Assembly (NCBI GenBank): GCA_030068145.1
Contig: JAPJBO010000016.1
Location: 496,001 to 560,000, forward strand
From: Diplonema papillatum
Lineage: Eukaryota > Euglenozoa > Diplonemea > Diplonemida > Diplonemidae
Direction of reading: 5' to 3'
DNA length: 64,000 nt
A program made the translations under genes and the position numbers. This document shows, piece by piece, positions 31,301 through 41,311 of the stretch; position 1 is the first letter of the stretch; every line of letters begins with the position of its first letter. The notes beneath the pieces were generated by a model. The model searched no databases. It was not told the origin of the DNA and was given only the letters and a program-made list of their open reading frames with translations.

Positions 31301-31968
31301 CCAGCACCACAAAGCGCAATTTGCGTGGATTGCTTGGCAATTCGGCTCTGAAAACGCGTCGAAAAGTTTCCCCACTCCAGCTCGAAAATTTGAAATCCTA
31401 GAAAAACCCCTGGTACCATTAAAAAAAAAAGTCAGAGCACCCTTATACAAAAAAAAAACGTGGGAGTGCTCGTTGGAGCTAAAACTAGAAGTTTCTGAAG
31501 CTCAATCATTATGCGGGCACTCAGAAAACTATGGCAAAGTGGTTCAAACCGAGCAGACCTATTCCAGTCGTATTCCAGTCGATATCCTTGAGGTCGAACC
31601 CCTGCGGTTTCCTAAATGCTTCCAACGGTTGTTCTGTTAAAATCCCGCCTTTTTTTGACGTACCACCAGGAGAAAAAGGGAGAAGGGGCGGGGTGTCATA
31701 CCAACATGCACGCATCAGCACCGCGGTAATAAGCGGACCCGAGGCTTTGGAACCGTTCTTGGCCTGCCGTGTCCCAGATCTGGAGGGTGACCACTTGGCC
31801 GTCGATGTCGATGGGCGCCGTGAGGAAGTCTGCGCCGATGGTCGCTTTGTACCGCGAGTCGAACTTGCTGTTGACGAACTGATTCATCAGCGACGACTTG
31901 CCCACGCCCGAGTCGCCGAGGATGATCACCTTCAGGATGCACTTCTTCATGGCGCTGCTCGCTTGCAT
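25351..31968 (-). CDS. RAB7: Rab7-like small GTPase A, split by a 6.07 kb intron
   Basis: A late-endosome/lysosome membrane-traffic GTPase by family. Exon 1 is 31968-31702 (Met also at 31950 and 31992) and exon 2 is 25629-25351. Sites TTG|GTATGA and CAACAG|GTCTTC join in phase 0. It has G1 [10 protein letters not shown]2 with switch [13 protein letters not shown]3 [25 protein letters not shown]4 GNKNDLE and G5 ETSAREN. These, together with KVIILG and SWQDEF, place it nearest Rab7. No C-terminal Cys pair is seen. A donor-like GTGTGC after LAKSG (25350) suggests a further small exon. The intron holds family A element A9, a decayed RT fragment, an AT palindrome and a complete hAT element, whereas paralogue B has only 234 nt there. 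Confidence 0.9.
25692..25900 (+). mobile_element. Family A element A9 (short form)
   Basis: It runs from 'ggcgggactgccttgtgctc' to 'tttcctacaaagcacgtgc', without the palindromic block of the long form. It lies in the Rab7-A intron about 60 bases from the exon 2 acceptor, antisense to the gene. Confidence 0.85.
27010..27160 (+). pseudogene. Possible non-LTR reverse transcriptase scrap
   Basis: In one plus frame [12 protein letters not shown] appears, close to the SxxGVQQGDPLGP block of LINE reverse transcriptases. The LGP part is lost, and neighbouring frames show no other RT motif. It is inside the Rab7-A intron. Confidence 0.35.
27700..28060. repeat. AT-rich tract with a 34-bp perfect palindrome
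   Basis: T runs occur at 27707-27726 and 27860-27876. Positions 27955-27988 form a perfect palindrome starting TTTGCAAATATATGCAT and continuing as its own reverse complement. A second, partial 'tttgcaaatatatgcatg' precedes it at 27934. It is within the Rab7-A intron, just left of the hAT element. Confidence 0.8.
28317..31412 (+). mobile_element. hAT DNA transposon, ~3.1 kb, inside the Rab7-A intron
   Basis: The left end CAGGGTTTTTTCTGGG and the right end, inverted, CAGGGGTTTTTCTAGG form imperfect TIRs. A further inverted GCTGGAGTGGGGA block lies inside each end. Between them is a single long transposase ORF. An exact 8-bp target duplication was not found: the flanks share only GTACC, which may be part of the repeat. 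It is the only long credible ORF on the plus strand of the window. Confidence 0.85.
28697..31114 (+). CDS. hAT transposase with TTF-type zinc finger
   Basis: 805 residues without stops. Residues about 90-170 form a TTF/BED-like zinc finger (YYCALCRHH...[14 protein letters not shown]...SHGNTASHK). The RNase H-like core follows. The first acidic block is [18 protein letters not shown] with D270. The second block reads [20 protein letters not shown]. The C-terminal dimerisation block [21 protein letters not shown] contains E738. Families of this type usually have Asp where N353 stands in the second block (xDGxxNMSG), so the catalytic triad may be broken, although a neighbouring acidic residue cannot be excluded. 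The intact reading frame argues for recent mobility or for an ORF maintained after domestication. Confidence 0.92.
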   Translation: MATNKDLQIGTRRLRKIAIPPPPHERAAARKKKETKDPVQPIASYEQWDLEVSRFLDQSVVVEDLESCVDEKDEDSDASDDWANDERFAKVKARYSWLVAGRHGYYCALCRHHRMLLRGMGGKKTGSAAEKWIETPFVNMDKLGERSTSHGNTASHKAAAEAEMHRLTGVGLGGLRKAAVQENRLQLMKLVCVLYFLVKEGIAHTTNYEPLIRLITRTDTDLRSFVSSTRNATYTSTNIATQILEAIDWVLRTEIEERVKKSPYLAILADETENVKHQEELSIFLRGTSERGVWDVFWCMLPLDAGKDAASVTKQLIKRLRYRLPPEELAQDAAVPPLGAPVPAEKFVAIALNGTNTMSGEFGGVQARLKWEYNAFAVYVWCSSHKLQLAVVWAAMLTFDVLSCVNSLRDLFFFLRASTQRMGRYRDTIQEVREKERFSRMPNKVLVKSGDTRWLTNERSAAVTLRTWPAIYETIEDLRAESGDALSTGLVTRLLSPAFIASLFLLREIFGIVCPLSLQLQKGASALIGVSRQVEVVISSITAIKDLAPPTLDPQSIQPADIGYHTWPLYYNWYISEHASGKTVGKQSWSLYHAATGKVYCEKLVEQLKTRFKDYGIVSVLALFDPKYAFGHDCDSDAALIDTFVEHFTTCKTVQVTGKEDRHFQPMWSAAQGRGVKHELPQLLKTIQMTKERCTDPEAFSFQDALLYAMKHEAQALPRAVSAMRLVATYPSGTSAVERSFSVLKDTLDLLRNRLTSGHLDMILRIRIEGPPELSMVFLEKVVDRFVEMVPSRRLNFVQAKANSA

Positions 31969-31999
31969 TTCGCTCCTTTTGGATAAAAACAAGAATTTA

Positions 32000-34900
32000 G
32001 GGTAAGCCCTGATTATTGGATTCCCGTTTAAACGAAGCTAGCGCGCACAAGGTTTGCCTGGTTCACACTTCTTCGTTCCGCATCACTTCGTCTCCCTTCC
32101 CTCCGGAGAAAGACCATTACGTCCCATACTGTTGAGCCCGGATCGTCTGGTCATGTAGCTAGTACTGTCGCACAAACGAAAGGACGACGTGGTACGGCTT
32201 GAGGAAAGCTGAAGCTGGCGAAAGGAAACAGGCAGTACGAGCGTCTGTTCTATTGTCTCGAGCTATTCAACGTATTTCATTGTGACGAACAGCGGCCTAA
32301 TATGCCGCGGCCGCTGACTTCTTCTGACCGTGGAGCAGGTCCCGTCTCGGTGGGGGAGATCGTAGAGGGGCTTTGGCTCTCTACCAGCCGTTCCTTGTAT
32401 AAAAGTGTGGTGCTCATCATTGCTCGGTTTCGCGGAGAACAACGAGAGAAACACGTCTGCTATCTCCAGGTGTCACTTTCCCACAAACGAAGCACCCGGT
32501 TCAGGTTTCTCTAAAGGTCTTTCGTAACCCTCCGCTCTTTTTTTAGAGTGAAAGTTCGCTTGAAACTCCGGGAGTTTTGTCTCCATATTCGCGAAGGGAG
32601 GTCCGCTGGTGCGGAGACAGAAACAGAATAGAGCATCTATTTGGTATCGGAATGTAGGTGCGAGACAGGAGCTTTTCGTGTTGTTCTGCAGATGCTTTGA
32701 GCCGAGTCTAGTTTTCGTACGTCTTCTTAACCATGGTTAAGGGCGCAATATGATGTCAGCCGAAACTTCGACGCCGCCCACGTGATGTTTGAAGCGCGAC
32801 CTGGCCGACCCGGACACACCAACGCGCTACAAGACCAGGCAACCAAAAGAAGGAGGCTCGCGCGACCCAGAGATTTGGCTCAGTAGTCTAGAACAGCGTG
32901 ACGGGTCTTCCCCGAAGGGCTCACACACTCAGAACTCGACTTACCCAACCGCCAGTCAATCGAGGTAGAAATCAGGTATTCGAATCTTAGATCTGAACCG
33001 AACGGTTTGTCCTTGCGGATTCGGGCTGGCCCCGTTGGTGAGTGTTCTACATGAATACTTTCATTCCCCAGGCTAACAAATTCGAAAGACGAACAGAAAT
33101 GTTGCATTTCATCGAAGGTGGTCCGAAGGCGCTGGCATGGCACGTGAGGCTCCTAGGCATGAAAGCGCGATAGAAGCGGAGAAATGGCATCACAAGGGCC
33201 TGCATAGAGAGATGCGACACGGGAAGATAATGAGAGAATAAAACAAGAAAGCCGTACGTCTGGGTCAAAAAGGTCAAGCGTGACAACGTAGGTGCCACAG
33301 TCAGGGCGCCCGGATCACAGGAGGGAGGGAAATCGTTGGACGTTGAACCCCGTGCCGGAAGTGCAAGAGCATTGAAGTATGGCTTAAAGAAAAGCATTCG
33401 GGCGACTATCTTTCTATGTTGTTCCGCGTTACACGCGGCCCCAAAAGTTTCCACGCGCACGCGTAGTAGTAATTGTCGAACTGCCGAAGCAGCCGGAGAC
33501 AGCAGGCGCAGGGCAGGTCACTTGTTTTGCCTTCTATTTTCTAGTTCTCGTGAATGGGGACCCGGCCCCGCCAATCTCGACTGTCCAATCGCGGCCGCGG
33601 GTTATGCCCTATCGTGATGAGGAGGTAACCTGGGCCCCACGCCGCCTTATGCACAACACGGCTACAACACGAGGATGCAGCCCTGCTTAGGTGTGCACTC
33701 GGTCATCACAGAGCCTCAGAGCTCGCCACTTGAGCTGACACATGGTGGTCGGCAACCTCCACAATGAAGGCGCGCGCAGCTGGAGTACGCGTAGGCAACT
33801 CCATACAACAGCTGCACCAGACGCAGGTTGATCCGAGAGCTCGCTAGGGGAGGTGGCGCTGCATACATGTCAGTCTCACGACTATCTGCTGCCACATTTA
33901 CTAGTGTTTATTAGAGTTAAAGTTATTGTTGGAGGTGTCTGCTGATGACACGACTGTGTAGCACAACCGGTCCAGAAGTCTCGAGGGTACTCTCCTTGAA
34001 GCGCCTGGTGTTTGGGTGGGATGGCCCGAGCATGGAGCATGGATGTGCATGACATGATATGGCACTGTGCCACCCACCGTTTCCCAGCCACATGCGTGGG
34101 TGGTTCGGCTGGGACCCCCCTACACTGTTTTATTTTCTACGCTCCAATAGCCTGGCTGTGGGGGGTTCAGTGAAACCCGCGCAAACCCCACTTGAACTCT
34201 CGGGTTGAGGCCACAAACGCAGAGAAAGATCAGCAAGTTCCGGCTGTCCGAGGTCTGCTGGGGCGGTTAGAGGCCCAGCATACCCAAACACAAAACACGG
34301 AAAACACCAAAGAATGGGTGTTGGACACAGATTACACTTTGTCATAGTTTCGAGGGTTCTTTTTTGCCGTGGTCTTCCTGTGGAACGACTAAGAAGTTTC
34401 CACGCGCGCGAACGCAGAACAAATGAAATTTCATAGTCCACCCACTGACCACGTGCTAAGAGCATGCAATGAAGCTGGTGCGCTGAAACATGTACATACG
34501 AACAGGCTTAAAATTGTGGACGGAGGTGGGCCGCTGATGGCTGAAATTGGTTGCCTTGATTGATGTCGCACTCCTGGTCTACTTCAGTACCTTTACTTAC
34601 GACTTTCAGGAGGAAATGCTTTGAGATAAAGAGAGACGAGCAGGCTTATTTTGAGCCCTCGAGGTGGGTGAGCTAGGTATATAGTACGGGCGCAGTCCCC
34701 GCAAAAGCCTCTGCAAACAACTGGCGAATTTCGTGGGCCTAGCACCTTTCGGAGGCAGCCTGCCGAAGGCTTGTGCAAGCAAAACACGGCATGACCACGG
34801 AAATTGGTGGGGTTTGTTGGCAAGGGCTAATTTGACACTGGTTTGTCTCCCGGTCTGTTGAACCCTTACGCCCAGCGAGCCAGTACTACCTGTGCTTCGC

Positions 34901-36511
34901 GTGGGTTACACATTTCCTCTACGATGTTTCGCAGTCTGCGGCCTTCGTAGCAGAAATTGAAATCAGGTGATTCGCGCCACCTGTTGCGCAACGTGGGCAG
35001 AAAGGCGGCACTGGCCCAACGCTCGGCAGCAAATTGCACTTCGATGGCACAGACCACCCCTCTTCAGCGCATTGTGACCGCTCGTGGCACGTAAAAAATA
35101 GGCGCAAAAACATCGCGTGCCTTTTTCGCGCGCAACTTGCGTCAAAGATCGCGGCGAGCACGAAAGCGCGCATTGATGATGGAGGGAAACAGAGACAGAG
35201 AGAGAGAGAGAAAGAGACGAGTTAGAGTGCAGGGACCATCTCTCCGGGGACTTTCCGGTCTCCTCACTGAGAGACATGAAAAGCCGGGGGCCGCGCACGG
35301 GAGGAAGAGCCAGCAGTACAATTTGCGATTGCATCGGGCTCCATTAATTTCTGAGTTCCACGGATGTCGTGACGACACAAGGCAGAAAAGGCACAGGGTT
35401 TTGGGTGCTGCTTGGGTGCTGCTACTTTTCGTTCGTTATCGCAGGCACCGCGGCTACACCAGTTTTCCACAGAAAGCGTCAAGGCGTGGCGAACGTCGGG
35501 CTCGGTGCTTGCGCTAACGCGAGCCTGTAGAGACGGGGCAAAGCTGCGGTCCACCCTGCTGATAGACAGCTACAGCTAGACTCTGTAGCTTGGATTAGTT
35601 TGGATTCGAATGCAACGAATCTGTGGCAATAATCTGCATCGCCGGCGGTTATCTCTTCGCACGTGAAGTGTCATGCTTTCATCTCTTTAGCTCGTCTTGA
35701 TAGTCGCGTTCAAAAGGACATCCGGGCTTGAAGGCAAGACACGCATTGCAAGTCCCCCGCCCGGTTTTACGGGTCAGCAACACATCTCGGCGGTGGTCTT
35801 TTTGAGCTGGGTAGACCAAATATGCGAACATTGGATTTTCTTGGAGCTCAGCATGCATTTACTCTTGGGGGTTCCGATTTCTTCTGTTCTTGCTGATGAA
35901 GTGGCAGTTTGGAATGCTTCCATCTTGGCGCCATCATCCAGAGGGCAGTGCCGAGGATTCGTGGGCGTTTGAGGCTTATTCAGTGTGTCCGAGTTTCAGT
36001 AGCGACTGCTTGTAAGCTGCCTTCCTTTCACGCAGGTATTTCGGGAAATCGTTGCGGAAAGTAGGCGGGGTAAGAACCGACGTCTCCGAACACGCCAGGT
36101 GTTGCAATCCATCGAGGGATTTCGACCAGGCATAACGAACGCCCACCAGGTTCTCCGTGCTGGCGGGGCAGGGAAACTCCTTTTCCCCGCCCATCGATCT
36201 GAGACGATTGTGTCCTCGTGCGGCGAGAGGATCCTCGCTCCGGTCGCCCAAAACAACTTAGCACCTCGATCTTCTGGACGGTTTTCGTTCCTGCATCAGA
36301 TTTCCCGGTGTGTATTCTGCACCCGTAACCTGCGAAGTTAAGGTTCGTTAAACTGCTGCCGACGTTTCTGGACGCATGCTCTACAAGAACTCGGCCGGGG
36401 AACAATTCATGGCTCCGCAACCAAATGACATGAAACTGATTCCTTTTGAACTCGCCAATTTTTCATGCGCACTGTTGTTCCGGAAAATGTCATTTTCGGT
36501 GGAAACTAATG
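32000..36511. other. Long stretch without a recognised gene; repeat fragments
   Basis: It contains a scrap of the B-family flank at about 32540-32580 ('agagtgaaagttcgcttgaa'), repeat H at 33480-33545, family A fragment A10 at 34855-34945, and a GA run with repeat C at 35195-35275. A third Rab7-B exon coding the C-terminal Cys residues might be hidden here but was not found. ORFs such as 35976-36251 minus show no domain. Confidence 0.45.
34855..34945 (+). mobile_element. Diverged family A fragment A10
   Basis: 'gttgaacccttacgcccagc', 'ctgtgcttcgcgtgggttac' and 'acatttcctctacgatgttt' follow the family A order. The first third and the last end are lost. Confidence 0.5.
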
Positions 36512-36580
36512 TTAAGACAAAGGCTGGACTGGGCCTGGCGGTTCTTGGTTGGGGGGGGCTTCTAATAGAGGGCGGTATAC

Positions 36581-37348
36581 CGTTTCGTTTTTGGCGAGGG
36601 CGCGTGCGGCAAGGGACCGGAAAGCTTGCCCGATGTTGAGGTTGTCCATGGCGGACGTCTCGTAGTACGGGAGGGACTCTTCTGCGCGGCTGTTCGCCCA
36701 TGCCACCGCGACCTTCTGCGACACAACGCGCTGTTCTCTCAAATCGTTTTTGTTGCCCACGAGCACGAACTCGCGGGGCTCGCCCACCTGAACCACGAAC
36801 TCATCCTGCCAAGCGGACACATGCGCGAACGACTCAGCAGACGTCAAGTCAAAAACCTACAAGATGTTGTGATCAGTCGATGCACAAGTGTTGCCGGGTT
36901 TGTGTCGGGTTCTTGGAAAGGGTGTGGATCGCACCACTGGACTCAAAGAGGACAATACCGTTGCGCAGTCGACTTTTCTTTTAGACTGTTTCTTGCGTGA
37001 AGGAGTGACCGAGTCGGTACTTAAGCCTCCGAGTGACAATGCAAAGATAGGTCGGAGTCTGGGCACGAGGGGGTGGGATGGAAGTCATACCAACATGCAC
37101 GCATCAGCACCGCGGTAATAAGCGGACCCGATGCTTTGGAACCGTTCTTGGCCTGCCGTGTCCCAGATCTGGAGGGTGACCAGCTGCCCGTCGATGTCGA
37201 TGGGCGCCGTGAGGAAGTCTGCGCCGATGGTCGCTTTGTACCGCGAGTCGAACTTGTTGTTGACGAACTGATTCATCAGCGACGACTTGCCCACGCCCGA
37301 GTCGCCGAGGATGATCACCTTCAGGATGCACTTCTTCGTGGCGCCCAT
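36581..37348 (-). CDS. RAB7: Rab7-like small GTPase B, compact paralogue
   Basis: Exon 1 is 37348-37091 and exon 2 is 36856-36581, joined in phase 0 across a 234-nt intron (TTG|GTATGA, TTGTAG|GTTTTT). It has the same motifs as copy [43 protein letters not shown] and ETSAMDN. Exon 1 is nearly identical to copy A at DNA level; exon 2 differs more. It begins MGATKKC. After LAKNET a GTATAC donor follows. Reading through instead gives a tail ending PVQPLS at 36512, without the Cys pair needed for geranylgeranylation, so a missing third exon is the better reading. It lies head-to-tail with copy A, 4.6 kb away. Confidence 0.9.
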
Positions 37349-38557
37349 CGTGCCACGCTTCTTGCGCAAGGAGTCAGCACGCGCGGTTTCCGCTGGCTAC
37401 TCGGCGGCGACAGTGCAACGCACGGGGCAGTGCCTAAAAAGCACCGCAAGAGGGCCGACGAATCGCTGCCACGTGCCGAGGACGATCTTCGGGTTCCTCC
37501 TCGCGTCTCGTCGAGCTGCTACGGCGCGCCAGCACTCAGACGTCCCGGCCTGCCTGCACTGCTGTCCGGAAACGCCAACCGCAGCACCTCCCGTTGATTG
37601 CCGTCGACAACCTGACCGTGTGCCCTCACGCGCCGACTGCGCGGGAGGAAGTAAAATCTTTTCTTTTTTGTGTTTCCGACGATCCCGTGGGACGTACAGA
37701 CTGGTGTCTTTTTTTTTTTTTTTTTTGGTTGCTTGCGCTTTCCGGCTTGTTTGTCTATCCTCCGGTGCGCTCAGTCCGCTGAGCGTCGGAAAGACTTTCT
37801 CTTGTGCTGCAGTGTTTTCCTAGTTTCGGGTCGAGTCTGGTAAGTATTAACCCTGCAGTTCAGGCCAGGAAGATGGCGCAACGCCCTTATCTACGCACTC
37901 ACTCGAATCTATCGATGAGACATGGAGGAACAACCCCAGTTGGTCCAGTCCTTCATTTGAGACGGATGCTCCGCTCGTCCATCTGTATGGCCGTCGTCAA
38001 TGTAACGGTGTCGTGTTTAACATTGAGCGGTAGTCGCTCCAGGCAAATGTTCGGTTCAGCACAACAGTACCGAGCAAAGAAAAAGCGAACGTGGAAAGGA
38101 AGAAAGCGGCAACCTTTTCTCAGCCTGAGCCTAGGCTACCCTCGAAGAGCGTCCTTTCACGGACGAGGATTGCATGGAAGTGACAAGAAGACACCCGGCA
38201 GGTCCATACTCACCTGAGGCCTTCTCGCTAGCAACAGCGACAACATGTTTACACTGGGGTTATCTTACGTGAACATGCAGGGAGGCGTGGCACCGGGGTA
38301 AACACGACACGCGTTGGAAATAGCACAAGCGGAACATGTGTCTGCGACACTACAACTAAAAAAAATATGGATATCGTGGGGCACTCGAGTATGGCGAGCC
38401 AAGCAGCAGTTGGGAACAAAAGCCGCGGCTCTTCTTTTTTGGCAAGTTCCTAAGTCAAGCGCGTTTCAGGGTACGCACTCGAAAAGCTGGAGATGCCAAA
38501 AGGGCACGCCAACCCAAACACAGCAACCGTGTTCAAACGAGAATTCTAGGATGCTGC
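37349..38557. other. Upstream region of Rab7-B with motif E; repeat F copy 2
   Basis: On the minus strand about 37687-37710 reads GACACCAGTCTGTACGTCCC then ACGGGATCG. Nearly the same words lie about 100 bases upstream of the kelch-like gene (63210-63240). Repeat F copy 2 occupies 38131-38340. No other feature was seen. Confidence 0.45.
38131..38340 (+). repeat. Dispersed repeat F, copy 2
   Basis: It matches 9880-10090 over about 200 bases, with an extra 'cagggaggc' near 38279 and scattered changes. It is between PARG and Rab7-B. Confidence 0.75.
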
Positions 38558-40204
38558 TTAGAGGAGTTTCATGACGTGTTCGATGGCTGACTGATTCGAG
38601 TCATGTGCATACGAGCTGAGAGCTCTGTACAGTTCACCGATCATCGGAGGGTTAGCTGCAAGGTGATCGCGGCACAGCGCCAGCTTCGCTGCTAAGTTAA
38701 TGTCGCCGTATGTGTGGAAGATCAGCTCCTCGCACCCAGCAGCGGCTGCAGCACACAGCTGCAGCAGTGCCTTGAACTCGGCATCGCCGCCGAAGACGCC
38801 GCAGCCCCACTTGCCTGTCGCCAGCGTCCGCGAGATCGGAGCCTCCTGCTCCGACGGCGATCCCGAGACGGCGGCGTACATCTTGTTGACCTCCCGCTTC
38901 TGAAACCGGCCCGAAAACTGCTTGCTCGGGTACATGCCGTACGCATTGAAGTTCACCGCATCCGCGGCAACCACGCATACATTGCAGTACAAGCTCGCCT
39001 TCGGTCCGGACACGTTGGGCGTGGGGTCATCGTACGGTCCAACATAGCAGAAGGTGTCGGAGTACCCTGTGTATGTACTGTACTGCCGGCAGCCGATGAC
39101 TCGGACCGCCTCTTCTTCGGAGAGACACTCGCAAACGAGCCGAGCGAGCATCAACCCGGGGGTCATGAGGAACCGTATTTCTTCCTGCACGCAGCCGTTC
39201 CCGATGACGCCGCCGCCGAGGTATCGGTTGGCGAAGTCGACTTGCAGACACCCGATCTTCGACTCGATGCATCCGGATTCGTCGACGGACAGCCGGGTTT
39301 GCAGCGGGACGGTGCATGCCTTCCAGTCCGGGAAATCTTGGACCGCGGTCCGGATGACCTGCAGCCTCGTCGGCGGCGTGCCGGCGCGCGCCAGCCGCTC
39401 GTACGACGAGACAAAGTACTGCACGAAGCAGTGCAGCTTTTCGACGGCCAGCCCCGCCTGCACCTGCGCCACCGGTGGCGTGAACAGCGGCAGGAAGTTC
39501 GCGTTCGCAAAGCCGCCAGCCAGCAGCTCCTCCTCGGTCGCCACGGCGGACCGCGCCCCGGACTTCGCGCCCTTGCCGCCCTTCTTCTTGCCGCCCTTTT
39601 TGCCGCCGCGCCGCGCGCCCGGCGCGTGCCGGTTCGGCACGACGCAGAAGAAGCAGTGCGCCAGCAGCGCCGCCGCCTGCAGCTCATCGCACGTCCACGA
39701 CCCCGTCACACCCTGCCGCAGCAGCGGAACAGGGTCCCGCAGGTGGGTGTGCGTGTCAAGGACAAGCGAGCACATCCACGGCAGCACCGACTCGAAAAAG
39801 TACCCGGGCTTGACGACCTTCTCCAGGCCGTGCTCCAGGTAGTACTCGAGCATTCCCAGGTCCCAGTCTTGCGCGGCGTCTCCGCCGCAGGCGGTGATGG
39901 CTTTGACGAGCTCGGGCCCGCCGGCTATCGGCCGGGACAGCGCTTCTTTAACGATCACCCACCGAGCGTCCGTCGGATCGCGGCCGAGCAGCGTCAGCGT
40001 CAACCCGATTGCCGGCGGCGCCGCGGGCTCGCCGGCATCCGGCATCGGCATGTCCACGTCCCAAGCGGACTCAGCCGCGGCTTGCGGCTCGGGGGGGGTC
40101 GCCTCGCTGTCGCGCTTCCGCTTTTGGCTGACGCTGAAGCCGGCAAAGCTGGTCAGCGGGGTGAGCCCGTCGGTTTGCTTTTGCTCGCGCCGGGCGGCGG
40201 ACAT
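38558..40204 (-). CDS. PARG: Poly(ADP-ribose) glycohydrolase, single exon
   Basis: It hydrolyses the ribose-ribose bonds of poly(ADP-ribose), reversing PARP signalling in DNA repair. The Met at 40204 is preferred over 40333, whose extension would encode an A-tract Lys run; 548 residues. An N-terminal disordered segment carries KRKR (likely nuclear). The macro-like catalytic fold follows, with CLQVDFANRYLGGGVIGNG and VQEEIRFLMTPGLM. GGG is at residues 330-332 and Q340-E341-E342 is the catalytic acid pair, spacing GGG-X7-QEE. Further family blocks are QYSTYTGYSDTF, FQKREVNKMYAAV, TGKWGCGVFGGDAEFKALLQ and FHTYGDINL. A low-complexity Gly/Lys insert (GGKKGGKKKGGKGAK, near residue 215) is unusual. 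No intron interrupts it. The catalytic residues are intact, so it is probably active. Confidence 0.97.
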   Translation of the reverse strand: MSAARREQKQTDGLTPLTSFAGFSVSQKRKRDSEATPPEPQAAAESAWDVDMPMPDAGEPAAPPAIGLTLTLLGRDPTDARWVIVKEALSRPIAGGPELVKAITACGGDAAQDWDLGMLEYYLEHGLEKVVKPGYFFESVLPWMCSLVLDTHTHLRDPVPLLRQGVTGSWTCDELQAAALLAHCFFCVVPNRHAPGARRGGKKGGKKKGGKGAKSGARSAVATEEELLAGGFANANFLPLFTPPVAQVQAGLAVEKLHCFVQYFVSSYERLARAGTPPTRLQVIRTAVQDFPDWKACTVPLQTRLSVDESGCIESKIGCLQVDFANRYLGGGVIGNGCVQEEIRFLMTPGLMLARLVCECLSEEEAVRVIGCRQYSTYTGYSDTFCYVGPYDDPTPNVSGPKASLYCNVCVVAADAVNFNAYGMYPSKQFSGRFQKREVNKMYAAVSGSPSEQEAPISRTLATGKWGCGVFGGDAEFKALLQLCAAAAAGCEELIFHTYGDINLAAKLALCRDHLAANPPMIGELYRALSSYAHDSNQSAIEHVMKLL

Positions 40205-40638
40205 GTAGCAAACCCGGGCGAGCCTCGCCGAATGGAGCGAAAGTATCGTTTTTTTTTTTTTTTTTCTCGGCGGTCTTCTTTTTGAACTCTGTTTTTTCTC
40301 CCCCCTCGCCGGACAGGAGGGTTCCAACGACAACGCGTGGCTACTGCTCGCGCGCCTGTGCGTTACGTTTGTCTTGAGCCGCGGTCCCTCACACGTACAT
40401 TCCCCCGCCTCGTTTGCTTGTTCGGTTAGCGGGCGGACCCTGCTTTGTCTTTGCCTTCTTTTGCCCGCCTACTCCCCCCTTCCTGGGTCTCAGACTGTTT
40501 GTACCCTTCGCACGAGTGCGGCCGCACTGCCACGTCAACATGTCTGCCACGACGTTACGCAAAGCCATTCCGGTCCCCGCTGGCGTGCAACCGAACAGGC
40601 TGCTCATTGGATATGCCCCACGAGAATGCAATGAAATA

Positions 40639-40690
40639 ACCCTCCACGTGGAGGATTGGGGGCGTGCATGCCGTTTCACGGCATGGTCGC
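40639..40690. repeat. Two adjacent perfect hairpins
   Basis: CCTCCACGTGGAGG is a 14-bp palindrome at about 40641-40654. It is followed by CATGCCGTTTCACGGCATG (7-bp stem) at about 40667-40685. They are upstream of PARG on its coding strand. No function is assigned. Confidence 0.6.
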
Positions 40691-41139
40691 TTCTTTGGCC
40701 TTTCTTGGCAATGGCTTCAGCAGGTCTCGTTTCAGCGCTCAGACTCGTGGGGTGCAGAAAGGAAGGCCGAAACAATGTCTTTTTCTTCTGAACTGAGCTT
40801 GTTGCCGGGGAACACCCGGCAGACCGTTCTGATTTTCAGCGGGACTGAAGTTCACGAAGAAACTTGCGACGAACTTGCTTCTTTAGCTGTTTCGTGGTCT
40901 ATTCAGTGCCATGCAATGTGCGCATGGTTCGCAGTTTTTCAAGCTTACTTTGTACACCAGAGTTCTAAAGAAAACTCGTGTGGCTTTGCTTTGTCCGTCA
41001 CAGAGCACCCTTACTCTGGTTGCGATCGAATACATCAGCACCCGCAGTCCCGGCGGTGTCTGGTCGGATATCTGCGGTAGCATAGTCAAGATGGCACGTG
41101 AACCGTTCGAGCCTCAGCTGACCGTTGATACCGTACGTC

Positions 41140-41215
41140 GCAGTTGACGAGTTGGTTCACCAGCGAAGACTTGCCCACGCCGCAGTCACCCTGCAGCACC
41201 ACACATCGTCGTCGG
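41140..41215 (-). pseudogene. Orphan GTPase P-loop exon fragment
   Basis: The minus frame reads VVLQGDCGVGKSSLVNQLVNC. The DNA is alignable with Rab7 exon 1 (GACTTGCCCACGCC on the plus strand in all three). Switch and later motifs are missing. It could be a decayed third Rab copy or the first exon of another small GTPase; a donor-like GTACGG follows. Confidence 0.5.
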
Positions 41216-41311
41216 CTCGTGTGCAGAGTTCGGGGCACCCTTAGAGAGCAGCGAGAATACTTTTGATGCCGGTCTGGGCGTCGGGCGCTTGGGTAAGGTA
41301 AGAGCGGCATC

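Noticed and set aside
28309..31420. 8-bp target duplication for the hAT element
   Set aside because: The flanks share only GTACC, which fits the terminal repeat as well as a target duplication, so no duplication is claimed.
38714..40285. 523-codon plus-strand ORF opposite PARG
   Set aside because: It is a GC-driven shadow. The minus frame carries the full PARG signature, while the plus frame has only Arg/Leu-rich disorder.
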